Origin: Clostridia bacterium
Lineage (GTDB): Bacteria; Bacillota; Clostridia; Christensenellales; Aristaeellaceae
Length of the DNA: 37,494 bases
Assembly (NCBI GenBank): GCA_017397765.1
Contig: JAFQIB010000115.1
Coordinates: 1 to 37,494, forward strand
Reading direction: 5' to 3'
Part shown: positions 36,475 through 37,494 of the stretch, in pieces
Position numbering within the stretch: position 1 is the first letter of the stretch
How the letters are laid out: each line of letters begins with the position of its first letter
Translations under genes and position numbers: made by a program
Notes under the pieces: model-generated
What the model saw: the letters and a program-made list of their open reading frames with translations, nothing else
What the model was told of the DNA's origin: nothing
The model's database searches: none

Positions 36475-37113
36475 ATGCCCCGGTTTTCCAAGAAAGCCAT
36501 TCTGGAGGAGCTGACCCGCCTGTATCCCGATGCAGGGCCGGAGCTCAACTTTACCAATCCCTATGAGACGCTGGTGGCGGTGATGCTCTCCGCCCAGTGC
36601 ACGGATAAGATGGTCAACAAGGTTACCCCGGCAGTTTTCGCCCGTTATCCCGACGCGGCGAGCATGGCGGAAGCTACGGTGGAGGAGCTGCATCCGATGG
36701 TCAAGGCCTGCGGCTTCAAATCCAAGGCGGTGAATATCATCGAGACCTGTAAGCTCCTGATGCTGCGCCATGGCGGCGAGGTGCCGCGCACGATGGAGGA
36801 GCTGACCGCGCTGCCCGGCGTGGGCCGCAAGACAGCCAATGTGGTTATGTCCAATGCCTTTGGTGTGCCTGCCATTGCGGTGGATACCCATGTGTTCCGG
36901 GTGAGCAACCGCCTGGGGCTTGCGGATGCGCCGGATGTGCTCAAAACCGAGCTGCAGCTGCAGAAGGCCATCCCCAAGAAGGAATGGCTGGATATGCATC
37001 ACCGCATCATTTTCCATGGCCGCCGGGTCTGCAAGGCCCAGCGCCCCCTGTGCAGCGAATGCACCCTGCGGGAGCTGTGCATGGCGCAAAGGCAGAAGAA
37101 GCAGGAGCAGTGA
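36475..37113 (+). CDS. nth: Endonuclease III
   Basis: This bifunctional DNA glycosylase/AP lyase removes oxidised pyrimidines in base excision repair. The 212-residue protein shows the helix-hairpin-helix LPGVGRKTANVV at 113-124 with catalytic Lys119, Asp137 in IAVDTHVFR, and a C-terminal [4Fe-4S] cluster site Cys186-x6-Cys193-x2-Cys196-x5-Cys202. GGGGGAGG precedes the ATG at 36475, whereas the frame stays open far upstream inside folT. It is the second gene of the folT operon. A terminator follows at 37151. Confidence 0.96.
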   Translation: MPRFSKKAILEELTRLYPDAGPELNFTNPYETLVAVMLSAQCTDKMVNKVTPAVFARYPDAASMAEATVEELHPMVKACGFKSKAVNIIETCKLLMLRHGGEVPRTMEELTALPGVGRKTANVVMSNAFGVPAIAVDTHVFRVSNRLGLADAPDVLKTELQLQKAIPKKEWLDMHHRIIFHGRRVCKAQRPLCSECTLRELCMAQRQKKQEQ

Positions 37114-37150
37114 CGGCGGAGGCCACGGCCGGCCTTATCAACAAATCAGG

Positions 37151-37186
37151 ACAGCAAGCTGTGCGGTGTGCGGCTTGCTGTTTTTT
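37151..37186 (+). terminator. folT-nth terminator
   Basis: ACAGCAAGC / GCTTGCTGT, nine perfect pairs, a 13-base loop, then TTTTTT. Confidence 0.88.
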
Positions 37187-37238
37187 GTGTGACAGGAGAA
37201 AAGCGACAAACTGGAATTGGCAGGGAGATGGAGGATTG

Positions 37239-37494
37239 CCGCTAACGGCCTCATCCGTCACGGCTTGCGCCGTGCCACCTTCCCCCGAGGGGGAAGGTTT
37301 TGAAGTCCCGCGGCCCTGGCTATTCCCATTCATTCCAGACTACCGTATATTCAAGCCGCATCGGCTGCAGCGAGACCTCAAAAGGAACAATGCGGCGATT
37401 TTGCAGAGGGGTTCCTCCGCTTTGGCGGAAATTCAAAGAACCCCTCTGCAATCGAGCCGCCCCGAATGCAGCCGCCACTACGCCCACTCAGGAG
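37239..37494 (-). repeat. Family C intergenic repeat, copy 2 (inverted, runs off the window)
   Basis: Read on the minus strand this is the same repeat as 3821-4078, with roughly 93 percent identity judged by eye. The motif GCGACAAACTGGAATTGG at 37203-37220 lies just outside it, matching 3513-3530. No gene lies between 37187 and the window end. Confidence 0.85.

Overview
The window looks like chromosomal DNA of a high-GC, spore-forming member of the Clostridia, probably a gut Oscillospirales- or Christensenellales-type Firmicute. Evidence: strong AGGAGG ribosome binding sites, TTGACA-17-TATAAT promoters, a lysine (L-box) and a tetrahydrofolate riboswitch, a YlmC/YmxH-type PRC-barrel gene, an overlooked 27-codon spoVM gene, clostridial pectin/uronate catabolism, and several dispersed intergenic repeat families. 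Genus cannot be named from the sequence. No rRNA, tRNA, CRISPR array or transposase gene was seen.

Layout. 1-4656: prephenate dehydrogenase, a DUF523 protein, a PRC-barrel sporulation protein and a DUF4097 membrane-anchored protein, interleaved with repeats. Three copies of a 216-340 bp non-coding element (family A) sit here; two complete ones lie between duplicated terminator hairpins. 4587-15263: a pectin-to-uronate locus. A strong promoter with a LacI-type operator drives GH105 and GH28 glycosidases plus an unknown third gene. Convergent to it are an MFS permease, altronate dehydratase (uxaA) and tagaturonate reductase (uxaB). Divergent from uxaB are a LacI regulator and glucuronate isomerase (uxaC). 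Three related operator sequences tie the locus into one regulon making 2-keto-3-deoxygluconate from galacturonate. 15381-19211: an APH-fold kinase of lower GC, a secreted repeat-containing protein and an M18 aminopeptidase. 19297-23986: DUF3795 and NUDIX pair, a possible Imm-5-like protein, the TldD/TldE protease pair and an ArsR/SmtB metal sensor. 24573-27931: an XRE regulator with membrane segments and two secreted SH3-domain proteins.

28179-31254 is the most unusual coding region: a three-gene minus-strand operon encoding a MotA/ExbB/ZorA-like channel with a long tail, a MotB/OmpA/ZorB-like stator with a long coiled coil, and a small anchored ectodomain protein. It resembles the ZorAB motor of Zorya anti-phage systems, but no ZorC, ZorD or ZorE effector is present. 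31488-37113: a small membrane protein and spoVM, then asd-dapA-dapB under a lysine riboswitch with a terminator, a DUF308 membrane protein, and folT-nth under a THF riboswitch that probably masks the folT Shine-Dalgarno sequence. The window ends in an inverted copy of the repeat at 3821.

The best candidates for new biology are the family A element, supported by a related uninterrupted site at 16471, and the effector-less Zor-like three-gene motor operon.
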